Shown here in pieces: positions 40,178 to 49,267 of a stretch of 64,000 bases of DNA; within the stretch, counting starts at the first letter, position 1, and the number at the start of each line of letters is the position of its first letter. Below the pieces are notes generated by a model. The model saw nothing but the letters and a program-made list of their open reading frames with translations, did not search any database and was not told where the DNA came from. The position numbers were made by a program, and so were the translations under genes. Source of the DNA: Psychrobacter glacincola (lineage in GTDB: Bacteria; Pseudomonadota; Gammaproteobacteria; Pseudomonadales; Moraxellaceae); NCBI GenBank assembly GCA_001411745.2, contig LIQB01000003.2:592353-656352 (forward strand). Direction: 5' to 3'.

Positions 40178-41248
40178 CTACTTTGAATGCAGCTCTTCAA
40201 TTTTGCGTGTCATCTTATGTATTTTTTGCTGATACTTTCTAATTTTACGGAAACGATGCGCGGTTAAGACACCTTTAATACGACGGTTTTTCAGACGGCG
40301 ACGTGGCGGGAAACTACCTACTTGTGGCTCATTGTAACCATGCAAACGGTCATCACGCTTACGTGCCAAGTAACCAAGCGCACTATCCACAATCATCATC
40401 AACAGCGCGACAAAAATCATGCCGTACATAAATAAAGAGCCTCCCTCATCGATACTTTGATGCAAAATCGTGATGGAAAATATGAATAAAAATATCGGCT
40501 CAAGGTAGCATAAGGTGCCAAATAATGAGACGGGCAGCTTTTGACTGGCAACCATGGTCAATGACATCGCAGCCGTACTGATAATGCCTAATAGTGGCAA
40601 CAGATACCAAAACTTATCGGTAGATATCGCCAGCGCAAATCCGCCATTGAGATATAAAGCAATCAACACCACCGGCGTCAATAAAACAAGGTCAGAGATA
40701 AGCCCTGTGATCGGCGGCACTGCCAATTTACGACGCAGTAGATAATAAGGCGGATAACCCAAGCAAACAAATAAAGTCGCCCAAGAAATACTGCCGTACT
40801 GAAAGACATCATAGGCAATACCTGCGCCTGCGCAAATGGTGGCAATCCATTGTAACAAGCTCATGTCTTCGTTATAAAAAAACCGACCAACCATAATCAT
40901 AATCATTGGATATAAAAAGTAACCCAATGTCACCTCAAGCCCTAAATCATTGACAGGTGCCCACATAAATATCCAGATTTGCGCGCCCAATATTGGTGTG
41001 GGTATGATAAATAAAAACCATTCTTTAGGCGTCTTCAGAGTTTTTAGATAATCAAAGATATGCTGCCACTGCTTAAGCACACTAATCAGCAGCACCAGAC
41101 TCAATAGCATCATCAGTACGCGCCAAGAAGCGACTTGCGTCCCTGACAACGGCTGCATCAATAGACCAAATAAGAATAGCAATGAATATAAAAAATTTGC
41201 TGCCACTGCAGCGATGGTACCCTGCGACGTTTGATTCGTGGTGAGCAT
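40178..41248 (-). CDS. EamA/RarD-type permease, copy 1
   Basis: A 356-residue inner-membrane protein with about ten helices in two EamA halves. I use the ATG at 41248 (MLTTNQTSQGT), which has AAGG before it and aligns with the start of the neighbouring paralogue; the longer frame from 41302 begins inside the terminator region. The C-terminal ~60 residues are basic and cytosolic (PQVGSFPPRRRLKNRRI... VLTAHRFRK). RarD-like proteins are drug/metabolite-transporter superfamily members; substrate unknown. About 70-75% of residues look identical to copy 2, by eye. Confidence 0.85.
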   Translation of the reverse strand: MLTTNQTSQGTIAAVAANFLYSLLFLFGLLMQPLSGTQVASWRVLMMLLSLVLLISVLKQWQHIFDYLKTLKTPKEWFLFIIPTPILGAQIWIFMWAPVNDLGLEVTLGYFLYPMIMIMVGRFFYNEDMSLLQWIATICAGAGIAYDVFQYGSISWATLFVCLGYPPYYLLRRKLAVPPITGLISDLVLLTPVVLIALYLNGGFALAISTDKFWYLLPLLGIISTAAMSLTMVASQKLPVSLFGTLCYLEPIFLFIFSITILHQSIDEGGSLFMYGMIFVALLMMIVDSALGYLARKRDDRLHGYNEPQVGSFPPRRRLKNRRIKGVLTAHRFRKIRKYQQKIHKMTRKIEELHSK

Positions 41249-41296
41249 AATGACAACCTTGAAAAATGAGCGCACGTCCTTGGCAATTTTAGAAAA

Positions 41297-41333
41297 AAAC
41301 AAAAGCCTCCGACGCGGACGTCGAAGGCTTTTT
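41297..41333. terminator. Terminator between the tandem permeases
   Basis: AGCCT-C-CGACG / CGTCG-A-AGGCT with one mismatch; T-runs lie on both sides. It is close in sequence to the terminator after gyrA (42662-42698). Confidence 0.75.
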
Positions 41334-41489
41334 GATCTATAAACTCTGTTATCTACAACATAATCATATAAGATTGAGATAAATACTTGGAATATATCGT
41401 GTTTATCTTGTGGTCGGTATTATGTCAAAGTCAGAATAGATAAGCAATACACCTGCCTTACTAAAGCGTTCACCTACCCATTCAGCATC

Positions 41490-42560
41490 TTACTTTGCAC
41501 TCAACTGCTCGATTTTTTGCTGTATTCTATCCATCTTTTTTTGATAGCGCCGAATCTTACGAAAACGATGCGCGGTTAAAACCCCATCAATACGCTGATC
41601 TATGAAACGACGACGCGGCGGAAACCCACCCACTTGTGGCTCTCGATAGCCATGCAAATGATTGTCACGGCGGCGCTTAAGATAACCTTTTATACTATCA
41701 ACAATCATCACCAGTAACGCCAAACTTACCATACCATACATGAATAAAGAGCCGCCCTCATCGAGACTTTGACTTAGAACAGTGATGGATAAAACAAACA
41801 GCAGCATAGGCTCGACATAGCTTAATGCCCCAAATAATGACACGGGTAATTTGCTACTGGCAATCATGGTTAAGGACATCGCCAGTGCACTAAAGGCTCC
41901 TAGCAGTGGTAATAAATACCAGAACTTGATGTCCTGTGCCGCCGTATTAAAGCCGCCGCTAAAATACAACATAATGAGCACCACTGGCGTTAACAAAGCC
42001 AAATCAGACAACAGCCCTGTAATAGGCGGCACAGCCAGTTTACGCCGCAATAGATAATAGGGTGGATAGCCCAAGCACACAAACAACGTTACCCAAGATA
42101 CTGAGCCATATTGAAAGATATCATAGCCAATACCTAAGGCTGCACATAGCGCGGCCACCCACTGCAACGCACTCATATGCTCGTGATAAAAAAATCGACC
42201 AAGTACAATCATCACCAGCGGTAATAAAAAATAGCCCAAGGTGACATCCAGACCAAAGCCATTGACCGGTGCCCACATAAATAGCCAAATTTGACCACCC
42301 AAAATCGGTGTGGGCAAAATAAATATCAGCCACTCTTTCGGAGTTTTTAAGGTTTTCAAATAATCAAAAACATGTTGCCATTGCTTGGTAAAACTGACCA
42401 ACAATAGCAAACTTAGCAGCATCATGAGCACGCGCCATGAGGCTACCTGTGTACCTGTCAAAGGCAGCATAAATAGCCCAAACACAAACATCATCGAAAA
42501 TAAAAAGCTCGATGATATCGAAGCAAGGGTTCCTTGAAAAGTTTGATTGGTCGAGAGCAT
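41490..42560 (-). CDS. EamA/RarD-type permease, copy 2
   Basis: 356 residues, the same length and plan as the gene next to it: about ten helices and the cytosolic tail PQVGGFPPRRRFIDQRI... VLTAHRFRK. Strictly shared stretches include TPILG.QIW.FMWAPVN and LFVCLGYPPYYLLRRK. The pair is a tandem duplication. Each copy ends in its own terminator, so they are probably expressed separately. Substrate unknown. Confidence 0.87.
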   Translation of the reverse strand: MLSTNQTFQGTLASISSSFLFSMMFVFGLFMLPLTGTQVASWRVLMMLLSLLLLVSFTKQWQHVFDYLKTLKTPKEWLIFILPTPILGGQIWLFMWAPVNGFGLDVTLGYFLLPLVMIVLGRFFYHEHMSALQWVAALCAALGIGYDIFQYGSVSWVTLFVCLGYPPYYLLRRKLAVPPITGLLSDLALLTPVVLIMLYFSGGFNTAAQDIKFWYLLPLLGAFSALAMSLTMIASSKLPVSLFGALSYVEPMLLFVLSITVLSQSLDEGGSLFMYGMVSLALLVMIVDSIKGYLKRRRDNHLHGYREPQVGGFPPRRRFIDQRIDGVLTAHRFRKIRRYQKKMDRIQQKIEQLSAK

Positions 42561-42661
42561 AACAACAGCCTTAAAAATAGAACTTTATGGGCATTATTTA
42601 TAAAAAATTAGAGCAGCGGAAACTTAAAGGCAGACTCTAACAATAGATGGCGTACAGAAAA

Positions 42662-42698
42662 AAATAAAAGCCTCCGACGATAACGTCAGAGGCTTTTT
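42662..42698 (-). terminator. Intrinsic terminator of gyrA
   Basis: AGCCTC-C-GACG / CGTC-A-GAGGCT with one mismatch, an ATAA loop and a T-rich flank on both strands, about 50 bases after the gyrA stop. Confidence 0.8.
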
Positions 42699-42746
42699 AT
42701 AGAACAATCATATAAGACTAGATCAAAAAGCTAACTACTGAGACAT

Positions 42747-45566
42747 TTATTCGTCGTCTGCGTTTTCACCGTCTGTACTATCAACATCTAATTCATTGTC
42801 AGTAGCAATATCCATAACGTCATTCGTTGCTGTGTTGCCAGTCGCCGCATCAATATCTATCTGCTCTTTACCTGCCACATCAAATGTACCGTCTTCTCTC
42901 ATGGCATCAACCAGCTCATCGTCACCTTCTTCATGCTCAACACGCGCCATAGCGACCAGCTTCTCGTCTTTTGATAGACGAATCAGCGTCACACCTTGCG
43001 TATTACGACCAGAGCTAGCGACATGCTCAACGGGCGTACGAACCAACGTACCTTTGTCAGAGATTAAAATAATATCGTCTGTAGAGTCAACCTTAGTGGC
43101 TCTTACTAGCGCACCGTTACGCTCACTGGTTTTGATAGCAATTACACCGCCGCCGCCACGATTTTGGGTATTGAACTCATCGATAAAGGTACGTTTACCA
43201 AAGCCGTTTTCACAAGCAATAAGGATTTCGCGTACATCATCTTCGATCACAACCAATGATTTTATCGACTCATTAGCCGCCAAACGCATACCACGGACAC
43301 CTTTAGCCGTACGACCCATCACACGAGCATCATTTTCATCAAAACGAATGGCTTTACCACTGGATGCAAACAACATCACTTCTTGGCTACCATTAGTGAT
43401 ACGAGCACTGACCAGCTTATCGCCCTCTTCTAGTCCAACCGCAATCAAGCCGTTCGAGCGAATATTGGCAAACTGCTTAAGCTCTACCCGCTTCACCGTA
43501 CCATTGGCGGTTGCAAAGAACACAAAAGGTGGCTCTGCTTGCGTGCTAACGTCTAATGAATCATCATCCCCATCTATTAGATCATCTGTTAATGCGTCAC
43601 CTTTTACCGATAGCTCTTCCACTATTTTTGGAATCGGTAGTATCGTAGTGACGGTTTCATCAGGATTTAAGCCAATTAAATTCACTAATGGACGACCGCG
43701 AGCACCTCGACTGGCAATCGGCACTTCAAAACCACGTAAGCTAAAGACACGACCGCTATCCGTGAAGCACAATACGGTAGCGTGCGTTGAAGTCACAACC
43801 AAATGATCAATCACATCATCTTCTTTCATTGCGGTTGCAGACTTACCTTTACCGCCACGTTTTTGCGCGACATAATCGTCAATCGGCTGAGTTTTTGCAT
43901 AACCAGTACGCGAGACCGTCATGACAACCGTCTGTTCAGGAATCAAATCTTCACGGTTAAAGTCAGTACGTGAGTCAATAATATCTGTACGGCGCTCATC
44001 ACCAAAGTTATCACGAATCTCAATCATCTCATTGGAGATAATGGTCATTAGCTTATCAAAATCACCAAGAATAGACTCTAAATGAGCGATTTCACGTAGC
44101 AAATCCTGATATTCTTCGGTCAATTTGTCTTGCTCAAGACCCGTTAGACGATGCAACTGCATATCTAAAATCGCGTTGACCTGCTCAAGTGATAAGCGAT
44201 AACGTTCTTCGCCCTCAATCAAGCCAAATGGTGCTTTAGGATCTTCGCCTTCGATATAGTCAGGACGCACAGATTGACTACCAGCAGCAGTAAGCATCGC
44301 CACCACGCTACCTGAACCCCACGTATTATTTAATAAGCTTTCACGTGCCAAACCGCGGTTAGCAGAGGCTTTAATTGTTGCAATAATCTCGTCGATATTG
44401 GCGAGAGCAACCGTTAGACCTTCGAGTAAATGACCACGTACGCGCGCTTTGTTCAGCTCATAAATCGTACGGCGGGTCACCACTTCTTGACGATGACGTA
44501 CAAAGGCGGCAATCAGCTGACGCAAAGTTAATAATTTTGGCTGACCATTATCGAGCGCAACCATATTGATACTAAAGCTTGATTCGAGCGGCGTTTGCAA
44601 GAACAAGTTATTAACGATAACTTCAGCTGTCTCACCACGGCGCAAATCAATGGCGATACGCATACCATCTTTGTCAGACTCGTCACGAATCTCGCTAATA
44701 CCTTCAATCTTTTTATCACGTACCAGCTCTGCGATACGCTCAATCATTTTGGCTTTATTAGATTGATAAGGTACTTCGGTAAAGACAATACGCTCACGAT
44801 CGCGGTTGACACCCGTATCACTCATGGCTTCAATATGATAGCGACCACGGATGTGCAAACGACCTTTACCCGTGCGATAAGCATCTAAAATACCAGCGCG
44901 ACCATAAATGATACCGCCTGTAGGAAAGTCAGGACCTGAGATGTGTGACATCAACTCTTCAGCTGATACTTGCGGGTTTTCGGCATAAGCCAAACAAGCA
45001 TTAATCACTTCTGTCAGGTTGTGCGGCGCCATATTAGTCGCCATACCAACGGCAATACCAGTCGCACCATTGATTAGTAAGTTTGGAACACGCGCAGGCA
45101 TGACGCTAGGCATACGCTCAGAACCGTCGTAGTTGTCTTCCCAATCAACCGTGTCTTTGTCTAAATCAGCAAGCATCTGATGCGTCAGCTTGGTCATACG
45201 TACTTCGGTATAACGCATCGCTGCCGGAGGATCATCATCGATCGAACCAAAGTTACCTTGACCGTCAACCATCGGATAACGCAAACTAAAATCCTGCGCC
45301 ATCCGCACAATGGCATCATAGACCGCACTATCGCCATGTGGGTGATATTTACCAATGACATCGCCGACGACACGTGCAGACTTCTTATATGGCTTATTAT
45401 AGTCGTTAGATAGCACGTGCATGGCGTACATCACACGGCGGTGTACAGGTTTGAACCCATCACGCACATCAGGCAGCGCACGCGAGACAATCACGCTCAT
45501 CGCATAATCCAGATAGGATTGCTTTAGTTCCTCTACGATGCCAATAGGACTGACCGATTCGCTCAT
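42747..45566 (-). CDS. gyrA: DNA gyrase subunit A
   Basis: Breakage-reunion subunit of gyrase, which introduces negative supercoils. I start at the ATG at 45566, preceded by GAAGGAG; an upstream in-frame ATG adds six residues. The winged-helix/tower region contains the quinolone-resistance region [17 protein letters not shown] with Ser and Asp at the E. coli 83 and 87 positions (wild-type state). Catalytic Tyr is in the AMRYTEVRM segment. C-terminal beta-pinwheel repeats follow, with the GyrA box [10 protein letters not shown]. The tail is long and acidic. 939 residues. Confidence 0.97.
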   Translation of the reverse strand: MSESVSPIGIVEELKQSYLDYAMSVIVSRALPDVRDGFKPVHRRVMYAMHVLSNDYNKPYKKSARVVGDVIGKYHPHGDSAVYDAIVRMAQDFSLRYPMVDGQGNFGSIDDDPPAAMRYTEVRMTKLTHQMLADLDKDTVDWEDNYDGSERMPSVMPARVPNLLINGATGIAVGMATNMAPHNLTEVINACLAYAENPQVSAEELMSHISGPDFPTGGIIYGRAGILDAYRTGKGRLHIRGRYHIEAMSDTGVNRDRERIVFTEVPYQSNKAKMIERIAELVRDKKIEGISEIRDESDKDGMRIAIDLRRGETAEVIVNNLFLQTPLESSFSINMVALDNGQPKLLTLRQLIAAFVRHRQEVVTRRTIYELNKARVRGHLLEGLTVALANIDEIIATIKASANRGLARESLLNNTWGSGSVVAMLTAAGSQSVRPDYIEGEDPKAPFGLIEGEERYRLSLEQVNAILDMQLHRLTGLEQDKLTEEYQDLLREIAHLESILGDFDKLMTIISNEMIEIRDNFGDERRTDIIDSRTDFNREDLIPEQTVVMTVSRTGYAKTQPIDDYVAQKRGGKGKSATAMKEDDVIDHLVVTSTHATVLCFTDSGRVFSLRGFEVPIASRGARGRPLVNLIGLNPDETVTTILPIPKIVEELSVKGDALTDDLIDGDDDSLDVSTQAEPPFVFFATANGTVKRVELKQFANIRSNGLIAVGLEEGDKLVSARITNGSQEVMLFASSGKAIRFDENDARVMGRTAKGVRGMRLAANESIKSLVVIEDDVREILIACENGFGKRTFIDEFNTQNRGGGGVIAIKTSERNGALVRATKVDSTDDIILISDKGTLVRTPVEHVASSGRNTQGVTLIRLSKDEKLVAMARVEHEEGDDELVDAMREDGTFDVAGKEQIDIDAATGNTATNDVMDIATDNELDVDSTDGENADDE

Positions 45567-45641
45567 ATACACTCCTTCACTCACATTGTTTTTCTAATGT
45601 TGACACGTTTGTTCAAGATACTCATGGGTTATACAAAAATA

Positions 45642-45664
45642 TAGCTGCATCAATGCGCAGCTAC
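45642..45664 (-). other. Hairpin in the gyrA leader
   Basis: TAGCTGC / GCAGCTA (7 bp, 8-base loop) lies just after the predicted gyrA transcription start. Confidence 0.5.
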
Positions 45665-45668
45665 TATC

Positions 45669-45698
45669 AGAATAGTGACCCTAAAAAAGCACTGTCAA
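45669..45698 (-). promoter_or_regulatory. Candidate gyrA promoter
   Basis: On the minus strand TTGACA (45698-45693) and TATTCT (45674-45669) are 18 bases apart, about 100 bases before the gyrA start. Confidence 0.6.
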
Positions 45699-45871
45699 AG
45701 GTGCAAAACAATAGGAAAATAGTGATACGGTTTTTGTTAAAAATAATGTTCAATTAAAGAAGCTATTTTAGCACAAATTTGCTGATTTAGGGGCGTCTGG
45801 CTGTTATTAAAATTAAGCAAAACAGCTGATTAGCGGTTTTTTTCACTCTAATAACAAGGGTAAAAACAACT

Positions 45872-46051
45872 TTAACGACATACTTGTTTTGATTGACTGA
45901 TTTTGCCGTTTTTGCAAACAAATTTACCATCTTTTGAGCAGTGAGATACGCCGCCCATTTTGCCCGAACAAGGTGTATTCTTAGCCTGTGCTTGACTGAT
46001 CGGAGCTATGATAAAGACACTGGCAATTAGTGATAATATTATCGATTTCAT
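45872..46051 (-). CDS. Small secreted Cys-containing protein, YdcA-like
   Basis: A 59-residue ORF read directly from the sequence. A signal peptide (MKSIILSLIASVFIIAP... AQA) is followed by a mature ~37-residue domain with four Cys (PCSGKMGG, SHCSKDGKF, VCKNGK, QVCR). The CSG-K-GG-SHC-GKFVC-NG pattern resembles my recollection of the small exported E. coli YdcA protein, whose role is unknown. The four Cys would form two disulfides in the periplasm. It lies alone between gyrA and a lipoprotein hydrolase; a weak hairpin with flanking A/T runs near 45811-45842 may end it. Confidence 0.7.
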   Translation of the reverse strand: MKSIILSLIASVFIIAPISQAQAKNTPCSGKMGGVSHCSKDGKFVCKNGKISQSKQVCR

Positions 46052-46085
46052 ATTTTTCTCTTATTGATGATTAAATGATATTCAT

Positions 46086-46117
46086 GAAAAAACTGCATCC
46101 AGTGGATACAGTTTTTT
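46086..46117 (-). terminator. Intrinsic terminator of the lipoprotein hydrolase
   Basis: AAAAAACTG-C-ATCC / GGAT-A-CAGTTTTTT with an AGT loop, 40 bases after the stop. Confidence 0.8.
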
Positions 46118-46156
46118 CGATAGTCAGGCTATTTTTTATGGTTAAAATGACCTTTA

Positions 46157-47848
46157 TTAAGCAGGTTTAAATTCCTGATTAAAGAACTCACCTGTGGCTT
46201 GCGTACAAGCCGTACTGACCAGACCGCCGTGATAGTTGCCCAATACAGCAACGCTTGCAGGTATGCCTTGCTGTGCTCCTGCAGCTACTACGCGTTGAAG
46301 ATTTTGAACAAAGTTACTTTGAACACTTGTTACCACAGAATTAATATTCCATTGGTTCATGGACGCCTGTCCAATAAGTTGAACATTAGGAGTATTAGGA
46401 CGATCATCAGCTGTCGTCGCATCAACATCCAATACTGTCACGTTAACGGTAAGGGCTGGATTTTGTGCGACACTCCCTTGAATAATAGCAGCCATTGAAC
46501 TGGTATTTAGGTCATAAAAAACCGTTGGATCTTGATTACCACCACATAGCAGCGTTGGCATTTTTGGTACATACCCACGTAGATCATTGGCTTTTAAGGC
46601 TTTTCGCAAGTTATTTTGTGGATTGGCTGCTGGTAATGCTCCTGTCATCGCGATTAGGCTATCAGGGTTCTGTAATGCATCTGCGACATAAGCGGTACGA
46701 AAGTCTGTTTTGATCAGATAATTATCATCCGCGAAGCCAATAGAAGCAAAGGGAACGGTAGGCGCTGGTAGAAGATCAAGCGTGGGATTGTTTTCAGGAT
46801 CTTTTTCAAACAGCGCATTATCAGGCAGTTTATTAGCAGCGACCAACTCACCAAAGCTCAATAAACTTGGTAATTGTGTGTTTGCATAATTGGCAGTGAA
46901 TATATCAGCAGTACTATTATAGACATTGCCATACGCATTTTGGAGACCAGATGCCAGTAGCGGTGCAAAACGCGATGCACCGATATTGACGTTACCCGAA
47001 AATATTGCATCACCAAACGCTGCCAGTGCATAAGGCCCTGATAAAGGTGCAATGGCAGTGACAGGCTCATCATTTTTCTCGAACATTCTTGCAGTTGCCA
47101 TCGCCACATGCCCGCCCTGTGAGTAACCACTGATAAATAACTTACCAGAGTCATCAAGGTTGGTGTAATCAGGATCATTAGCGCGCTGTTGTCTTGCAAT
47201 GATGGTACGGGCACTGTCTAATGCATCAGCCATGTCAGTGGCTTGTTGTTCAGCCACAAGGTATGGATGGTAATCAAGAGCAGACTCATCATAACCAGCA
47301 TAGTTTGGTGCAACGACGATGTAGCCTTGAGCCGCAAAGTTGGCAGCGATTAATGTCGACTCACCAGCGGCTGGATTTTGAGGATTAGCGACTTGACTAA
47401 AATCGTAGCCTTTGTCCGTAGTTGTGCCATGGGCATACAGCAAGATAGGTCGATCGCCTTGACAGTCAGCACTGTCACCACTTGGTAGCATCAAAGCTGC
47501 TGTCGCGTTGGTACGCTCACCCGCTGCCCCTACTGTCGGATAGTTAACTTTTTCGATTTTGATATCGCATTTGGCATCAGGGGTTGCCGTACCATCAAGA
47601 CCGAACTGGGTATTTATTTGCGCGGTGTTAAATGAGCTGATTGATTTAACTGACGTCGCAGAGTCAGAGCCTATGACAGCATCAAAGTCATTGTCATCGC
47701 CACAACCGACGAGCAGCAAGCTACTGGCAATAGCGACCGATAATAGGCAGCGCAGCATCACAGGCTTGCTCGTTGTAATGGATAGTGATTGATGGGTACT
47801 GCTAGGTGATTTGTCATTTATAGCGGTAGTAGATTTAGATACGATCAT
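46157..47848 (-). CDS. Alpha/beta-hydrolase lipoprotein (secretory-lipase-like)
   Basis: 563 residues. After a ~30-residue polar leader a lipoprotein signal ends in LLLVGCGDD (lipobox Cys near 49); an Asp directly after... the next residues are acidic, so the sorting outcome is uncertain. The hydrolase core has RPILLYAHGTT (oxyanion strand), the nucleophile elbow FISGYSQGGH (GxSxG), an Asp in LLCGGNQDPTVFY and a His in VLGNYHGG. It resembles secreted lipases/esterases of the LIP type. AAGGA precedes the ATG. Substrate unknown. It is divergent from cmoM. Confidence 0.85.
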   Translation of the reverse strand: MIVSKSTTAINDKSPSSTHQSLSITTSKPVMLRCLLSVAIASSLLLVGCGDDNDFDAVIGSDSATSVKSISSFNTAQINTQFGLDGTATPDAKCDIKIEKVNYPTVGAAGERTNATAALMLPSGDSADCQGDRPILLYAHGTTTDKGYDFSQVANPQNPAAGESTLIAANFAAQGYIVVAPNYAGYDESALDYHPYLVAEQQATDMADALDSARTIIARQQRANDPDYTNLDDSGKLFISGYSQGGHVAMATARMFEKNDEPVTAIAPLSGPYALAAFGDAIFSGNVNIGASRFAPLLASGLQNAYGNVYNSTADIFTANYANTQLPSLLSFGELVAANKLPDNALFEKDPENNPTLDLLPAPTVPFASIGFADDNYLIKTDFRTAYVADALQNPDSLIAMTGALPAANPQNNLRKALKANDLRGYVPKMPTLLCGGNQDPTVFYDLNTSSMAAIIQGSVAQNPALTVNVTVLDVDATTADDRPNTPNVQLIGQASMNQWNINSVVTSVQSNFVQNLQRVVAAGAQQGIPASVAVLGNYHGGLVSTACTQATGEFFNQEFKPA

Positions 47849-48170
47849 GGTTGCTGTCCTTAGCGGTGGTAGATCAGACGTTTGCTGAGAGTCCTTGACA
47901 ATAAAAAATTTCAGTATGGCAGACTCTTTTTATCGATTGTTTTTTATTGAATACAGTGAAGTATCAGATATTTTCAATAAAACTTACTCAATAATTGTTT
48001 CTTAAACCTTACTACTTATACCGTAAAATATTATGAAAAGCTACTGGGAAACAGGTATTTAATAGCATATTTAACGCTCTGGTAAAGCTAGTATTGGTGT
48101 CAAGCCTAGCTTAGATTTTGTCTTTGTTGTACGATGTTTCAAAATACCACCCTAATACAGATAGCGCTTT
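47849..48170. other. Intergenic region between the lipoprotein hydrolase and cmoM
   Basis: A 322-base A+T-rich gap between divergent genes. It contains a loose AGAGTC...GACTCT dyad near 47891-47926. I could not name a promoter and see no gene. Confidence 0.5.
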
Positions 48171-49043
48171 ATGCAAACCTATAGTGAAAGTACCAAACAA
48201 CATGACAACCAATCGGTTGATCTGACACAACCAATCGCTGCATCAGGCGATATACGTGCCGATCGTAGCTTCGATGCGATTGCGGATCATTTTGAAAAAA
48301 AGGTCTACGGTGGCTTAAAAGGCGATATTCGATTGGCGGTGCTACGCCGTGATATCTTTGAATATAGCGCGCAAATGAGTGAAAGCCTTGGGCGACCTTT
48401 ACGTATTTTGGATGTGGGTGCAGGGCTGGCACAGATTGCAATAGAGCTGGCAGCTCAAGGTCATACATTGGTCATCAATGATATCTCAGGCAACATGCTA
48501 GAAAAAGCGAAAGCGAGTGCCGCGCAGATAGACGAAAACCTCGATATCACATGGTACGTTTGCCCTTATCAGGAACTGCCAGAAAGATTAGGCAAAGAAA
48601 ATCATGAAAAGTTTGATTTAATCATGTGTCATGCGCTGCTTGAATGGTTGGCCGAGCCCGCTGCGGTGATGGACTTTTTTGATCAGCAATTAATGGATAA
48701 GGGTGGACTATCTTTATGCTTTTATAACCCAGCAAGCTTTGATTATCGCAACCTGATCATGGGGAATTTTAACTTACTCGATAATACAGAATATAAGGCG
48801 GATAACAAAAAAAGCCTCACGCCCAACCATCCTGTCGCCAAAGAAGAAGTTGAATCTTGGTTGACGGCGCATCATTATCAGACCATACGTACCAGTGGTC
48901 TGCGCGTATTTCATGATTATGCCCCGCTTAAGCGTGGTGGTCACAATGACCCAGAGGCCGTGATACGCATGGAGCTGCGCTACTCGCAATTAGAGCCGTA
49001 TAAATGGTTGGGACGTTATTTGCACATATTGGCGACACGATAA
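48171..49043 (+). CDS. cmoM: tRNA 5-carboxymethoxyuridine methyltransferase (CmoM-type)
   Basis: SAM-dependent methyltransferase expected to methylate cmo5U34 to mcmo5U34 in tRNAs. DRSFDAIADHFEKKVYGG near residue 27 matches the CmoM N-terminus (formerly SmtA); LRILDVGAGLAQIAIEL is the SAM-binding loop, and LIMCHALLEWLAEP follows. 290 residues, with a ~25-residue leader compared with E. coli (261). No cmoA/cmoB in the window. A generic class I methyltransferase is the fallback call. Confidence 0.87.
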   Translation: MQTYSESTKQHDNQSVDLTQPIAASGDIRADRSFDAIADHFEKKVYGGLKGDIRLAVLRRDIFEYSAQMSESLGRPLRILDVGAGLAQIAIELAAQGHTLVINDISGNMLEKAKASAAQIDENLDITWYVCPYQELPERLGKENHEKFDLIMCHALLEWLAEPAAVMDFFDQQLMDKGGLSLCFYNPASFDYRNLIMGNFNLLDNTEYKADNKKSLTPNHPVAKEEVESWLTAHHYQTIRTSGLRVFHDYAPLKRGGHNDPEAVIRMELRYSQLEPYKWLGRYLHILATR

Positions 49044-49209
49044 GCGTAAGTGCAAGCCACTGTTGTTTGACGTAAACATGAATTAATATAATCGCAGCAG
49101 TGTAAAATAGGTATAAAGTAGATACAAGGCAGCCAAGCGTAAATAGCATGTTGTGTGCATGTCGCAATGTTAATTTTCTAATCATTTAGAAATGCTGCGA
49201 CATGCTTCG

Positions 49210-49267
49210 ACTATGAAGACTATGAAGACTATGAAGACTATGAAGACTATGAAGACTATGAAGACTA
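49210..49267. repeat. 9-bp tandem repeat directly after fbpC
   Basis: ACTATGAAG is repeated six times without a mismatch (49210-49263), followed by a partial copy that contains the fbpC stop codon. A unit of 9 does not shift frame and, read on the minus strand, repeats a TAG. Confidence 0.92.

Noticed and set aside
42796..43806. 336-codon plus-strand ORF opposite gyrA
   Set aside because: It is the mirror of the conserved gyrA C-terminal pinwheel. Ser/Thr/Pro-rich antisense translation is typical of a shadow frame.
44600..45560. Quinolone-resistance mutations in GyrA
   Set aside because: The Ser and Asp at the usual 83 and 87 positions are both the sensitive-type residues.
45560..46156. Possible toxin-antitoxin pair upstream of gyrA
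   Set aside because: Only one small gene is present, it is secreted with four Cys, and there is no partner ORF.
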